64,000 bases of DNA from Aquimarina sediminis. Its GTDB lineage: Bacteria; Bacteroidota; Bacteroidia; Flavobacteriales; Flavobacteriaceae. Below are positions 44,462 through 53,084 of the stretch, in pieces. The translations under genes and the position numbers were made by a program. Under the pieces are notes generated by a model. It was not told where the DNA came from and searched no databases. It saw only the letters and a list, made by a program, of their open reading frames with translations. Numbering within the stretch: the first letter of the stretch is position 1; the number at the start of each line of letters is the position of its first letter. Location: contig NZ_POYJ01000002.1 of assembly GCF_002895435.1 (NCBI RefSeq), positions 930,001 through 994,000 on the forward strand, read 5' to 3'.

Positions 44462-44484
44462 AAAACTATTTGATTGTATATTTG
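44455..44484 (+). promoter_or_regulatory. Promoter of the DUF1348-tetR unit
   Basis: TTG at 44455-44457 (inside operator 1), a spacer of 19 bases, and TATATTTG at 44477-44484 fit the Bacteroidota promoter exactly. Repressor binding to operator 1 would occlude the -33 region. Confidence 0.75.
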
Positions 44485-44561
44485 TTCTATAATTAATGTT
44501 TAAGAAAAAAACGAAACAGATTTAATTACTAAAAACAATAGTTGCTAAAATTTGAATTATT

Positions 44562-44975
44562 ATGGAAAAAAAGTTTCCTTTACCTCCGTTTTCTGAAGAA
44601 ACGGCAAAACAGAAAGTACAAATGGCAGAAGATGCCTGGAACAGTAGAGATGCAAAAAAAGTCAGTAAAGCATACACTATAGATAGTGAATGGAGAAATA
44701 GAGATCAATTCTTGACAGGAAGAGATCAAATTGTTGAGTTTTTAACCGATAAGTGGAACAATGAACATGACTACAAATTGAAGAAGGAGTATTGGGCGCA
44801 TTCTGATAATCGTATAGCAGTAAGATTTGAGTATGAATATAAAGATGAAAGGGGAGATTATCATAGAGCATATGGGAACGAGATGTGGGAGTTTAACGCA
44901 AACGGTTTAATGAAAAAGAGATATGCAAGCATTAACGATACACCAATAAAGGAAGAAACGAGAAAATATATTTAG
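44562..44975 (+). CDS. NTF2-like DUF1348 protein
   Basis: The 137-residue protein starts [29 protein letters not shown], then [52 protein letters not shown]. These are characteristic of DUF1348, a SnoaL/NTF2-fold family of small cytosolic enzymes or binding proteins of unknown substrate. It is the first gene after the operator-bearing promoter, 8 bases before the tetR gene. It is thus probably a target of that repressor. Complete for the family. Confidence 0.87.
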   Translation: MEKKFPLPPFSEETAKQKVQMAEDAWNSRDAKKVSKAYTIDSEWRNRDQFLTGRDQIVEFLTDKWNNEHDYKLKKEYWAHSDNRIAVRFEYEYKDERGDYHRAYGNEMWEFNANGLMKKRYASINDTPIKEETRKYI

Positions 44976-44983
44976 AAATCATT

Positions 44984-45544
44984 ATGAGACCAGTTAAAGT
45001 AGAAGAAAAGCAATTAATTGAGGGACTTAATAGAGTTTTTAGAGAAAAAGGATATGAAGGAGCAAGCCTTAATGAATTGGCAGAAAGTACTGGTCTCAAA
45101 AAAGCAAGTCTATATCATCGATTTCCTGAAGGTAAAAAAGAAATTGGATTAGCCGTTCTGTCCTTTTCTTCAGAATGGCTACAAGAAAACCTTTATAGAA
45201 TATTAAATGATGAAAATATTCCCGTATCAGAACGATTAGAACAAAGCTTATCCAAGATAAGTGACTTGTATGATAAAGGCAGAGAAACTTGTATTCTAAG
45301 AGCTTTATCAATGGAAGCCGGTATGCAGATTTTTGGAAAAGAAATTAAAGAAGAAATGAACAACTGGATAAGCAATTTCACGAAACTAGGAATAGATTTT
45401 GGATTTGATAAACAGGAGGCTGAGGCAAAAGCAAAAGAGACTTTGATAAAAATACAAGGAAGTTTGGTAGTATCAAACGTTATGTCTGATACTACCATAT
45501 TTATATCAACATTAGAAAGTATAAAGAACCTATATAATAATTAA
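44984..45544 (+). CDS. TetR/AcrR-family repressor
   Basis: The 186-residue protein has a TetR HTH (about residues 10-47, LNRVFREKGYEGASLNELAESTGLKKASLYHRFPEGK) and a helical effector domain. The YHRFPEGKKEI phrase and the C-terminal form match the TetR_C group often paired with small oxidative-stress or xenobiotic enzymes. Two copies of an 18-base palindrome (44444-44461 and 45567-45584) bracket the operon containing this gene. It is therefore likely that it represses its own operon and the hydrolase gene that follows. The inducer is unknown. Confidence 0.92.
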   Translation: MRPVKVEEKQLIEGLNRVFREKGYEGASLNELAESTGLKKASLYHRFPEGKKEIGLAVLSFSSEWLQENLYRILNDENIPVSERLEQSLSKISDLYDKGRETCILRALSMEAGMQIFGKEIKEEMNNWISNFTKLGIDFGFDKQEAEAKAKETLIKIQGSLVVSNVMSDTTIFISTLESIKNLYNN

Positions 45545-45566
45545 TCTATTTTTTTAAATATTAAAT

Positions 45567-45584
45567 TTACCGAACGTTCGGTAA
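45567..45584. promoter_or_regulatory. TetR operator 2, perfect palindrome
   Basis: TTACCGAACGTTCGGTAA is a perfect 18-base palindrome, 30 bases upstream of the hydrolase ATG at 45614. It matches operator 1 at 17 of 18 positions. Here the -33 position reads TTCG and the -7 is weak, so a separate promoter is less certain. Confidence 0.88.
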
Positions 45585-45613
45585 TAAATAGTCGAATAAT
45601 AAAAATTACAATC

Positions 45614-46591
45614 ATGAGAATACAAAAAATGACGTTAATCATTGTTATACTAACGAGTATAACCACAACGACAAATACATTTGCAAACCTTGCAGAGACA
45701 GTAAATGACGAGAATATAATTTTGAGAACATCTACAAAATATAAAACAGTAGAAGTAAATGGATTAGAAATATTTTATAGAGAAGCGGGGTCTAAAAACA
45801 AACCTACCATCCTTTTACTCCATGGATACCCTACCTCATCACATATGTTTAGAAACTTGATAGTAGATCTGGCGGACGATTATTACATTTTAGCACCAGA
45901 TTATCCCGGATATGGAAGATCCGAGCAACCTGCGATGTCTGAGTTTGAGTATACTTTTGATAATATGGCTACAATAGTGGAGGGTTTTTTGGATACATTA
46001 GAAATAAACAGATTTAGTATATATCTTATGGATTATGGTGCTCCTGTGGGATTTAGGATTGCTTCCAAATACCCAAATAAAATTGAGTCATTAATTATTC
46101 AAAATGGGAATGCTTATGACGAAGGAATTAGAGATTTTTGGAACCCTTTAAAAACGTATTGGAAGAACCCATCTATTAAAAACGGTAAGGCTTTAGAAGG
46201 TTTTCATAGCATAGATGGTTTAAAATGGCAATACACTCATGGGGTTAAGGATACAAATAGGATTAGTCCTGATAATTGGGAAATCGACTTACAACATTTA
46301 ACTCGTAAGGAAAATAACGAGATTCAATTGGCTATGTTTTATGACTATAGAACCAATATTCCTTTGTATCCTAAATGGCAAAAATACTTGAGGGATCATC
46401 AGCCACCAACACTAATTGTATGGGGGAAAAACGATTCTATTTTTCCTGCTGAAGGTGCTTATCCTTATAAAAAAGATGTAAAAAATATAGAATTCCATTT
46501 ATTGGATACAGGACATTTTGCACTAGAAGAAAAAGGTGATGAGATTGCAAAATATATTCTTGATTTTTTGAAGAAAAACAATATTAGATAA
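45614..46591 (+). CDS. Exported alpha/beta hydrolase (epoxide hydrolase/haloalkane dehalogenase-like)
   Basis: The 325-residue protein has a signal peptide (about 1-25, ending TFANLAET). An alpha/beta hydrolase domain follows with oxyanion motif LLLHGYPTSSHMFR and FYLAPDYPGYGRS. The nucleophile position holds Asp140 in YLMDYGAPVGFRIA, and His lies in LLDTGHFALEE. Asp in the nucleophile position is the mark of epoxide hydrolases and haloalkane dehalogenases, not of esterases. Which of the two reactions it catalyses cannot be told from sequence. It follows the tetR gene and operator 2 and so is probably part of the same regulon. Confidence 0.85.
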   Translation: MRIQKMTLIIVILTSITTTTNTFANLAETVNDENIILRTSTKYKTVEVNGLEIFYREAGSKNKPTILLLHGYPTSSHMFRNLIVDLADDYYILAPDYPGYGRSEQPAMSEFEYTFDNMATIVEGFLDTLEINRFSIYLMDYGAPVGFRIASKYPNKIESLIIQNGNAYDEGIRDFWNPLKTYWKNPSIKNGKALEGFHSIDGLKWQYTHGVKDTNRISPDNWEIDLQHLTRKENNEIQLAMFYDYRTNIPLYPKWQKYLRDHQPPTLIVWGKNDSIFPAEGAYPYKKDVKNIEFHLLDTGHFALEEKGDEIAKYILDFLKKNNIR

Positions 46592-46606
46592 AGTATTATA
46601 TTACTA

Positions 46607-46684
46607 AACTCATCCAGGCTTTTTAATCCAGTTTTGGATATAAATTATACCACTACCAGCAACATCAAAAAACCTGGATGAGTT
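46607..46684. terminator. Long inverted repeat between convergent genes
   Basis: AACTCATCCAGG (46607-46618) is matched by its complement CCTGGATGAGTT (46673-46684). ATCCAgtttTGGAT forms a small hairpin in the interval at 46626-46639. T-rich sequence follows the left arm and A-rich sequence precedes the right. It most likely terminates both converging genes, though the 54-base loop is long. Confidence 0.55.
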
Positions 46685-46697
46685 CAACTAATCTTTT

Positions 46698-47303
46698 TTA
46701 TATAGTTGCAATTGTTTGTAAAGCTTTTTCTTTCATTATTTCATAAGTATTAGGATCCATTGTGGTTCCTTCGAGAGAAAGAAAGGTGATGTCTGTAATG
46801 CCGATCAAACCCAAAATAGCCCGTAAATAAGGGTTTACAAAATCTAAAGCTTTCATCTCGTCTGAAGTATATACTGCTCCTGCGGTTATGATGATGTAGG
46901 CTTTTATGTTTTCTAACATCCCAATAAAACTACCTTCATCGCTAACTCTAAAAGTTTTATTAATCCGGCTAATGTGGTCTATCCAGGCTTTTAAAGCAGA
47001 AGGAACCCCAAAATTGTACATAGGCGTACTTAGTAGTAGTACATCAGTATTTTTTAGTTCAGAGATTAAAGTGTCTGATAATGCTGTAGCTTCAATTTGT
47101 TCAGAAGTTAAGTTTTTTTGAGCGCTGTAAAACCCTTCAATGGTTTTTTGGTGAAGATGAGGGATAGGAGTTTTGATGATATCCCGGGTAATAACAATAC
47201 CATTTGGATGTGAATTTTTCCATTGTTGTTGAAACTGATCTGCAATCGCTCTACTATCAGAATTTTCTATTCTCGAACTGGCATCTATTCTTAATAACTG
47301 CAT
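46698..47303 (-). CDS. azoR: FMN-dependent NADH-azoreductase
   Basis: The 201-residue flavodoxin-fold protein starts LLRIDASSRIENSDSRAIADQF, where the early Ser residues bind FMN phosphate. It has STPMYNFGVPSALKAWIDHISR, the diagnostic AzoR motif. The enzyme reduces azo compounds and quinones with NADH. It is the last gene of a short minus-strand group with a beta-hydroxyacid dehydrogenase and an AraC regulator. The gap to the dehydrogenase is 6 bases. AraC control of the pair is inferred. Confidence 0.92.
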   Translation of the reverse strand: MQLLRIDASSRIENSDSRAIADQFQQQWKNSHPNGIVITRDIIKTPIPHLHQKTIEGFYSAQKNLTSEQIEATALSDTLISELKNTDVLLLSTPMYNFGVPSALKAWIDHISRINKTFRVSDEGSFIGMLENIKAYIIITAGAVYTSDEMKALDFVNPYLRAILGLIGITDITFLSLEGTTMDPNTYEIMKEKALQTIATI

Positions 47304-47309
47304 AATATT

Positions 47310-48179
47310 TTATTTTTTATGTTTTAAAAATTTGTAAATAGCTGAAAAATCCAAATCACCTAATCCATGTTGTTTTGCTTGAGCAAAGATTTCTTTGGTG
47401 ACATTCAGGTTGGGTGTAGCTACACCATTTTCGTAGGCAGAAATACTGGATAGATGTAAATCTTTTTGTATCCATTTTAATGGAAAATGAGCTTCGTAAG
47501 TATCATTTTCCAGTTTTGGTCGTATGATAGACATCACAGGAGCTACTACCGGGGAGCTAAGTAAGATGTTAAATAGTTTTTCTTTTTGTATTCCCATTGC
47601 TTCTCCCATGGTCAATGCTTCGGCAAAAGCCACCATAGATTGCCCCAATAACTGATTAATCAACATTTTCATTGCTGCTCCTTTTCCTATTTCACCAAGG
47701 TGTATTGTTTTTTTACCCATGATATCAAAAAGAGGAGAAGCTTCTTCCAGATCCTTATGATTCCCTCCGGTAAGAAATAATAGCTCTCCGCTTTCTGCAG
47801 GACCTTTTGTGCCTGCCACAGGAGCATCAATATATCTAATTTGATACTCCATTGATTTTTGATGCATCTCTTTGGCAAAAGAAGGATTAACAGTACTAGA
47901 GTTAATCCAGAGTTGATCTTTTTTCATTCCATGTAATAATCCAGATTTTCCTGTTGCGATCTCTTTAACGACTTCTGGAGTAGAAAGCATGGTGATCACA
48001 ATGTCACAGTTTTGTGCTACTTCTTTGGGAGAATTACCCAAGATTGCACCTTTCTCGAGTAGAAAACTCCCTTTGGCTTTGGTTCTGTTGTATATAATAA
48101 GTTTATATCCTGTTTTTTGTAGATTAGCAGCCATGCGGCTTCCCATGATACCGAGTCCAATAAATCCTATTTTTTTCAT
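47310..48179 (-). CDS. NAD(P)-dependent beta-hydroxyacid dehydrogenase
   Basis: The protein of about 289 residues starts MKKIGFIGLGIMGSRMAANLQK, the Rossmann motif of the 3-hydroxyisobutyrate/6-phosphogluconate-like family. DAPVAGTKGPAESGELLFLTGG is the family substrate-site motif, and the catalytic Lys lies in KMLINQLLGQ. An in-frame start at 48239 would prepend 20 residues and lacks support. The family covers GLYR1/GhrB-type glyoxylate and succinic semialdehyde reductases as well as HIBADH, so the exact substrate is uncertain. It is co-transcribed with azoR. Confidence 0.85.
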   Translation of the reverse strand: MKKIGFIGLGIMGSRMAANLQKTGYKLIIYNRTKAKGSFLLEKGAILGNSPKEVAQNCDIVITMLSTPEVVKEIATGKSGLLHGMKKDQLWINSSTVNPSFAKEMHQKSMEYQIRYIDAPVAGTKGPAESGELLFLTGGNHKDLEEASPLFDIMGKKTIHLGEIGKGAAMKMLINQLLGQSMVAFAEALTMGEAMGIQKEKLFNILLSSPVVAPVMSIIRPKLENDTYEAHFPLKWIQKDLHLSSISAYENGVATPNLNVTKEIFAQAKQHGLGDLDFSAIYKFLKHKK

Positions 48180-48271
48180 TTGTAAATGTTTTAGGTTTGG
48201 AGACAAATGTCTTTGAAGTAAGGAAGGGAAAACTTTCAAAAAGTAGAAAAATCGTGTTTTTCGGTCAAAAA

Positions 48272-49138
48272 TTATATAAGAAGATCTTTTCTATGACGTA
48301 TTTGAAATTGTTTAGGAGAGATTTTAAATTTTTTTTGAAATGCTTTGATAAAATGTGAAGTGTTTTCATAGCCAACTAATAGAGCTATATTGGTAATAGA
48401 ATCGTCTTTTTCTTTAAGCAGTTGGGCAGCTCGTAGAAGTCGTTTTTCGATTAACCATTTCTTTGGCGAAATATTAAATTTAGACTTAAAATCTCTTCTA
48501 AAAGTAGAAATACTTCTACCGGTTAGATATGCATAATCTTCTATGTCCAAGGGCTTATCAAAGTTTTCAGACATAAAAACCTTAATGTTTTTTCGTTCTC
48601 TGTTTTTTATGGATTGCAGTTTATGAACAAATTCGGTTCCTTTTTTCGATATACTAATGAGGTGTAAAAGTTCTAATAACTTGGTTTTTGTAAACTGATT
48701 TTGATGTTTCCCCCGATATAGCGTAATAAGAGTATCGATATACAATTTGAGGTTTTGTTCATATTCTATTAGCAAAAAAGTTGAAGGATATGTATGCTGT
48801 GAGGTTTCAAAACTCATTAAAAACTCATCTGTGATTTCGGAGTCAAAAAAGAAAACTATTGCTTCAAATTCTTTGTTTTTAGGAATAATATCTGATATGA
48901 CATACATCCCTTTAGGTAGTAAAACCATTTGATTTTTGTTTACCAAAGTAATCTCTCCTTCAGGAGTTTCTACACGTAGAGCACCATTTAATACCAAAGT
49001 TATAGCATGTGAAGCAAGGTAACGCTGGTTTTGAAAATCGGTATATTGTACAGTTTTTTGGATTACGCAAGAGAGCCCGTCTACAAGGATTTTTTCTATT
49101 TCCGGATGTTTGTAAAATAGTTGAGGTACAACTTTCAT
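48272..49138 (-). CDS. AraC-family transcription regulator
   Basis: The protein of about 288 residues has an N-terminal cupin-like effector domain (MKVVPQLFYKHPEIEKILVDGLS, then VETPEGEITLVNKNQMVLLPKG). The C-terminal double-HTH domain of the AraC family begins IEDYAYLTGRSISTFRRDFK and ends ITNIALLVGYENTSHFIKAFQKKF. Start ATG at 49138 is used; an upstream TTG in frame is unlikely. It is 92 bases upstream of the dehydrogenase-azoR pair in the same direction and probably governs them. The signal is unknown. Confidence 0.92.
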   Translation of the reverse strand: MKVVPQLFYKHPEIEKILVDGLSCVIQKTVQYTDFQNQRYLASHAITLVLNGALRVETPEGEITLVNKNQMVLLPKGMYVISDIIPKNKEFEAIVFFFDSEITDEFLMSFETSQHTYPSTFLLIEYEQNLKLYIDTLITLYRGKHQNQFTKTKLLELLHLISISKKGTEFVHKLQSIKNRERKNIKVFMSENFDKPLDIEDYAYLTGRSISTFRRDFKSKFNISPKKWLIEKRLLRAAQLLKEKDDSITNIALLVGYENTSHFIKAFQKKFKISPKQFQIRHRKDLLI

Positions 49139-49210
49139 AATAAACAAAAATCACCTTAATCAGGATTTATAAATACAACTTTTTACTAAAAGTAGTGATT
49201 TTCGGTCATA

Positions 49211-49921
49211 TTATGATACGACTTTCTCTTTATAATAGCGATATAAATCTTCTGAAGAGGCGCCCATCCATTTTCTCATATGAATATTTAAAAAATGATA
49301 TTGTAAGCGCCATACGCCAATCTCTTCATACCTTCTGGCAGAGGTAATTACATATTCTGGGATGATTACAAACTGATTGATTGCAAAGAGACGATCTACC
49401 AAATCATTATCTTCATAAACAATATAGGATTCATCATACCCATTAATTTCTTTAAAAAGTGTGGTTGTTATAAATTGACTTTGATCTCCTCCACGACATT
49501 TTTTACTTTTAAATTGTGTTAACCATCCAAGAAAACGAAGCCACCAATGAGTAGAGTCAAATTTCATTCTAAAACATCCGGCATTATTTTCTTTTTCGAC
49601 CTCTTTAATTATAAAGAGGTCATAATGTTCTGGAGGAAAAGAATCTGCATGCAGAAAGTATAAAATTTCACCTTTTGCGATCGCTGCACCCGTATTTAAT
49701 TGTTTAGCTCTACCTTTTTCTGAAGGAATAAGTTTAATGGCAATTTCTTTGCCTTCTGCAATCGTGTTTACAAGATCTTGAGAACCATCTTTACTACCTC
49801 CATCAACAATAATAATCTCCTTTATATTATTTTTGGAGTACAAGTTATGTATCAAGCTCGAAATTAGCTTATCTATAATTTCGGCTTCATTAATGATGGG
49901 GATGATGATTGATATTTTCAA
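49211..49921 (-). CDS. TIGR04283-type glycosyltransferase (arsenosugar-associated)
   Basis: The 236-residue GT2 protein has the motifs ISIIIPIINEAEII, IIVDGGSKDGSQ, and the metal motif in FLHADSFPPEHYD. The segment SEKGRAKQLNTGAAIAKGE is typical of the TIGR04283 group. That group was first named 'rSAM/selenodomain-associated transferase 2' and is now tied to arsenosugar biosynthesis. It lies at the left end of the arsenosugar locus, 30 bases downstream of a DUF547 gene. Its expected job is a late sugar or alkyl-glycosyl transfer in arsenosugar assembly, inferred from the family. Confidence 0.85.
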   Translation of the reverse strand: MKISIIIPIINEAEIIDKLISSLIHNLYSKNNIKEIIIVDGGSKDGSQDLVNTIAEGKEIAIKLIPSEKGRAKQLNTGAAIAKGEILYFLHADSFPPEHYDLFIIKEVEKENNAGCFRMKFDSTHWWLRFLGWLTQFKSKKCRGGDQSQFITTTLFKEINGYDESYIVYEDNDLVDRLFAINQFVIIPEYVITSARRYEEIGVWRLQYHFLNIHMRKWMGASSEDLYRYYKEKVVS

Positions 49922-49951
49922 TTTTGTAAGGAATTCGATTAGATAGTAAAT

Positions 49952-50665
49952 TTACTCATTTAGACTCCAATCATATTCTTTGTACCCTTTTTTTGGTTGC
50001 TTTTCTATTTTTACAGCGGCGTAGCGATTAATAAAATCCTTAACATCTCCTCCATTTACTTTAAAATCTTTTTTGTACCAGGTAAATATTTTTGAGACAT
50101 TAACCTCTTTATCTGTGATTGTATTTCGTGTTGGATCATTGATAAACTTTTTGGTTTGTTGATCTAACGCATTCTGAACGTTATCACCTGTATAGGCTCT
50201 ATTCCAAACCACGGGACAAGAAAAAGAAGCGCAATTAATAGCAAAGTGAATTCTAGGGTCTCCAAATTTCCTTAGGATTTTATGTTCAAGATCCCCCAAG
50301 CTATACCACTCGCCACTGATTTTAAAGAATTTTTTACCCCAGGGATCTTCAAGATCTTTTATACTGTTAATAGGATAACTATCTATAACAAGCTTAATAG
50401 TATACGCGTTATAGGCATTTATCCAATAGGCTAGCTTTTCTTCTCGGGTCCAGTTTTCTTTGGGAGGATTCTCAGAGAGTTCTGTAAAATATTTATAAAG
50501 CAAGGAACTATCTCTCATAAATCCGTTGTAATCTACTTTTCCTTCTTCAGAGACGCTTAATAAAAGAGCTTGATCCCAGGTACTGTGATCAAAAGTGTTC
50601 TGCGATTGTACTTGACTAATAAATAATATAAATGCTGATATTAATATAAATTTTGGAGCTTTCAT
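49952..50665 (-). CDS. Exported DUF547 protein in the arsenosugar locus
   Basis: The 237-residue protein has a signal peptide (MKAPKFILISAFILFISQVQS). DUF547 features are KVDYNGFMRDSSLLYKYF, KLAYWINAYNAYTIKLVI, WYSLGDLEHKILRKFGDPRIHF, AINCASFSCPVVWN and NVSKIFTWYKKDFKVNGG, ending YDWSLNE. It is much closer to the next DUF547 protein (51052) than to that at 39666. The Cys in NCASFSCP is a candidate active-site or ligand residue. It is followed by the TIGR04283 gene. The activity of DUF547 is unknown, but repeated association with these glycosyltransferases suggests a role in the pathway. Confidence 0.85.
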   Translation of the reverse strand: MKAPKFILISAFILFISQVQSQNTFDHSTWDQALLLSVSEEGKVDYNGFMRDSSLLYKYFTELSENPPKENWTREEKLAYWINAYNAYTIKLVIDSYPINSIKDLEDPWGKKFFKISGEWYSLGDLEHKILRKFGDPRIHFAINCASFSCPVVWNRAYTGDNVQNALDQQTKKFINDPTRNTITDKEVNVSKIFTWYKKDFKVNGGDVKDFINRYAAVKIEKQPKKGYKEYDWSLNE

Positions 50666-51051
50666 CTCTATAATTTTTTAAACTGATTACTATAATATTT
50701 GGATAGTTTTAGATATTTGTTTTTACAAATATTGATAATCCAAAATCTAGGTTTTTAGTAGAGAATTAAGAATTGAACTTACATTTAAAACTAAATTTTT
50801 ATTGTTTTGTGAAAATGAATTTGGCGACAAAAAACATAAATATTTTTAACTTGGATAGGGTTTTGGATAATGTGTAAATTTTTGTTTTTCAGGTAAATAA
50901 GTGTTTTTTTTTGAAGAAAGGTGTTCCTTGCCAAATAGATAATCGAGAAAGGTGTTTTTTTAGTTAATTTTAACTTTTTTATTGGAAAAAAATATCCTTT
51001 GCAAGTAAAAGAAATATAGAAAAAACGTCAGAGAATTTCTGAATGGTTTTA
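50666..51051. other. Intergenic region between two DUF547 genes
   Basis: This 386-base, very AT-rich gap separates the two tandem DUF547 genes. It carries GAAAGGTGTT at about 50916-50925 and GAAAGGTGTT again near 50948-50957. No terminator, promoter consensus or open frame was recognised. Confidence 0.4.
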
Positions 51052-51939
51052 TTACTCATTTAAATCCCAATTATATTTTTTAAAACTTCTTTTTGCATTA
51101 TCCTTTATAGTAACTTTTGAGTATTTGTTTAGGAAGTTAATTAAAGATCCATCCGTCCTAAAATCTTTTGCAAACCAGGTAAATATCTTAGAAAGTTGCA
51201 CACTATTTTCTGTGATAACATTTCGTATAGGATCATTTATAAAATTAACTGTCAATTTCTCTAATTCTGAATCAACATTTTGTGAAGTAAATGCCTTGTT
51301 TAATAACAGAGGACAAGAAAAAGAAGCACAATTAATCCCAAAATGTATTCTAGGGTCCCCCATTTTTCTTAATATCCTATGTTCTATATCATTAAGTGTA
51401 TACCACTTGGTCTCTAATTTGATAAAACGAAAATCCCATGGTGCTTTAATGTCTTTAATACTTTTTAAAGGGTAATTATTGATGATTAATTGAATAGTAA
51501 AAGCATTATAAAGATTTATCCAATAGGCTAGTTTATCAGATTTAGTCCAGTCCTTTTTGGGGATATTTTTACTTAATTTATCTAGATATGCCTTTAATTC
51601 TTGACGATCTTTTTTAAAACCTTTATAGTTTACAATACCTTTATCAGAAACATGTTTTTGTAGTAAACTATTCCACAATTGATGATCGAATATTTCTATG
51701 TTTGTTTTTTCGTTTTTATTACTGATTGATACTTTTTCTACTTTAGGTTCTATTTTTTCGATAGTAGTATCAGGAGTTTTTTCTTCTACAGGAACGATTA
51801 CTTTAGGAGCTTTATTTCTTTCTTCAATTGTTTCTATACTTGTAGGAAGAGTAGAGTCTGAGGCTTCTTGAATTACCTTTTTGCTCCCTCCACAACCAAG
51901 TAATAAACTGATTGATATAATTAAAAATAAGCTTCTCAT
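51052..51939 (-). CDS. DUF547 lipoprotein with long N-terminal extension
   Basis: The 295-residue protein has a lipoprotein signal (MRSLFLIISISLLLGC, lipobox LLGC). A linker of about 80 residues follows, rich in Lys, Glu, Thr and Val, typical of spacers that reach from the outer membrane. The DUF547 domain from about residue 83 has WNSLLQKHVSDKGIVNYKGF, KLAYWINLYNAFTIQLII, NDIEHRILRKMGDPRIHF, INCASFSCPLLL and LSKIFTWFAKDF, ending YNWDLNE. It is a near relative of the protein at 49952. The tandem pair probably arose by duplication. Confidence 0.85.
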   Translation of the reverse strand: MRSLFLIISISLLLGCGGSKKVIQEASDSTLPTSIETIEERNKAPKVIVPVEEKTPDTTIEKIEPKVEKVSISNKNEKTNIEIFDHQLWNSLLQKHVSDKGIVNYKGFKKDRQELKAYLDKLSKNIPKKDWTKSDKLAYWINLYNAFTIQLIINNYPLKSIKDIKAPWDFRFIKLETKWYTLNDIEHRILRKMGDPRIHFGINCASFSCPLLLNKAFTSQNVDSELEKLTVNFINDPIRNVITENSVQLSKIFTWFAKDFRTDGSLINFLNKYSKVTIKDNAKRSFKKYNWDLNE

Positions 51940-52023
51940 ATTTTTTTCTTATTTAGAGGTCTTTTTTGTAAAAAATCAAAATTATGTAAGGTATACCTTC
52001 ATTAGGTTGATTGTGTTGTAATA

Positions 52024-52911
52024 CTATTTTTTTAATTTAATAGGGTATATCTCCTGTTGGATAAAATCCTTGGGGAAATATTCATCACCTTCAAAACCGA
52101 GCTCGATATCTTTTCCATCTTTTGGTATGTGATTGGTCTTAAAGATATAATCCCAGATACTTAAAGTAATACCAAAATTTACGCCATACTTTACATGTGG
52201 GGGTAAATTTCTAGCATGATGCCAAATATGCATTTTGGGATTGTTGAATATATATTTTAATAGTCCATAATCCCAGCCTAGATTAGCATGATTAAGATGT
52301 CCAATAGTCAACGCAAAGAAATGTACAATTGCTACATCTTGTGCATCAAACCCTCCAATAATGGCGATGGGGAGATAAAGCAATGATTTATATATCACGG
52401 GCTCCATCCAATGGTATCTTAAGTGAGCAGAAAACCCCATCTCTTTTACAGAATGATGTACCTTATGAAAGTTCCATAAAAAAGGAATACGATGGAGTAA
52501 ACGATGCGTATTCCATTGTGTAAAATCACTTACAAGAAAGAAAATTAACAATCCTAGTGCCTTTGGGAGAAGATCGATATCAAAAAGTTGAATATCCGAA
52601 AGGTTTAGCCCAATAATCTTTAAAGTGTCATTTAGAAAAGCCTCAGTAGTATTAGAGAGGGCAATTAAAACAATTAGATTTAGTAAAAAGAAGTTAAAAA
52701 ACATATAAAAAGCATCCAACCAGAAATCTCTACGAAATCGAGCTTGGTTTTTTCTCCATGGTATTAGAATTTCTAATATCCATACCACAAGAGAGACAAT
52801 AATTAGTCCATAAAAATAGTTGTCCCAATTGCTTTGAAATAAAATCTCATTCTTAAGGTAGTTCCAATACCCCAAGTACGAGTTTTTTATAATTTCGATG
52901 TACTTTTCCAC
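52024..52911 (-). CDS. Sterol desaturase/fatty-acid hydroxylase-family membrane enzyme
   Basis: The 295-residue protein has three to five membrane helices and the family's diiron His boxes: HRLLH (about residue 137), HKVHH (about 150) and HIWHHA (about 229). These match the sterol desaturase/fatty-acid hydroxylase superfamily, whose bacterial members act on lipids, carotenoids and alkyl ethers. Sterols are not expected here, so the substrate is open. The gene lies in the middle of the arsenosugar locus, between DUF547 and phosphate transporter genes, with the same direction. Involvement in processing arsenolipids is a speculation based on position only. Confidence 0.82.
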   Translation of the reverse strand: MEKYIEIIKNSYLGYWNYLKNEILFQSNWDNYFYGLIIVSLVVWILEILIPWRKNQARFRRDFWLDAFYMFFNFFLLNLIVLIALSNTTEAFLNDTLKIIGLNLSDIQLFDIDLLPKALGLLIFFLVSDFTQWNTHRLLHRIPFLWNFHKVHHSVKEMGFSAHLRYHWMEPVIYKSLLYLPIAIIGGFDAQDVAIVHFFALTIGHLNHANLGWDYGLLKYIFNNPKMHIWHHARNLPPHVKYGVNFGITLSIWDYIFKTNHIPKDGKDIELGFEGDEYFPKDFIQQEIYPIKLKK

Positions 52912-53084
52912 AAAAGTAAAAATAAGAATAACAATAAGATTATAGTTTATAACTACTATTTTTCTCTTTTTAAAGTCAAGAGTTTAACTTTATTTTTTGT
53001 TATCCAATTTACAAAAGTATAGAATTTAACTTTTTGTAAGAAAATGGCTTTATACGGTCTTCAATATGAAAGAAATGATTGTAA

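Noticed and set aside
45614..46591. Specific assignment as haloalkane dehalogenase
   Set aside because: The nucleophile Asp fits, but the halide-binding residues cannot be verified by eye, and epoxide hydrolase is equally likely.
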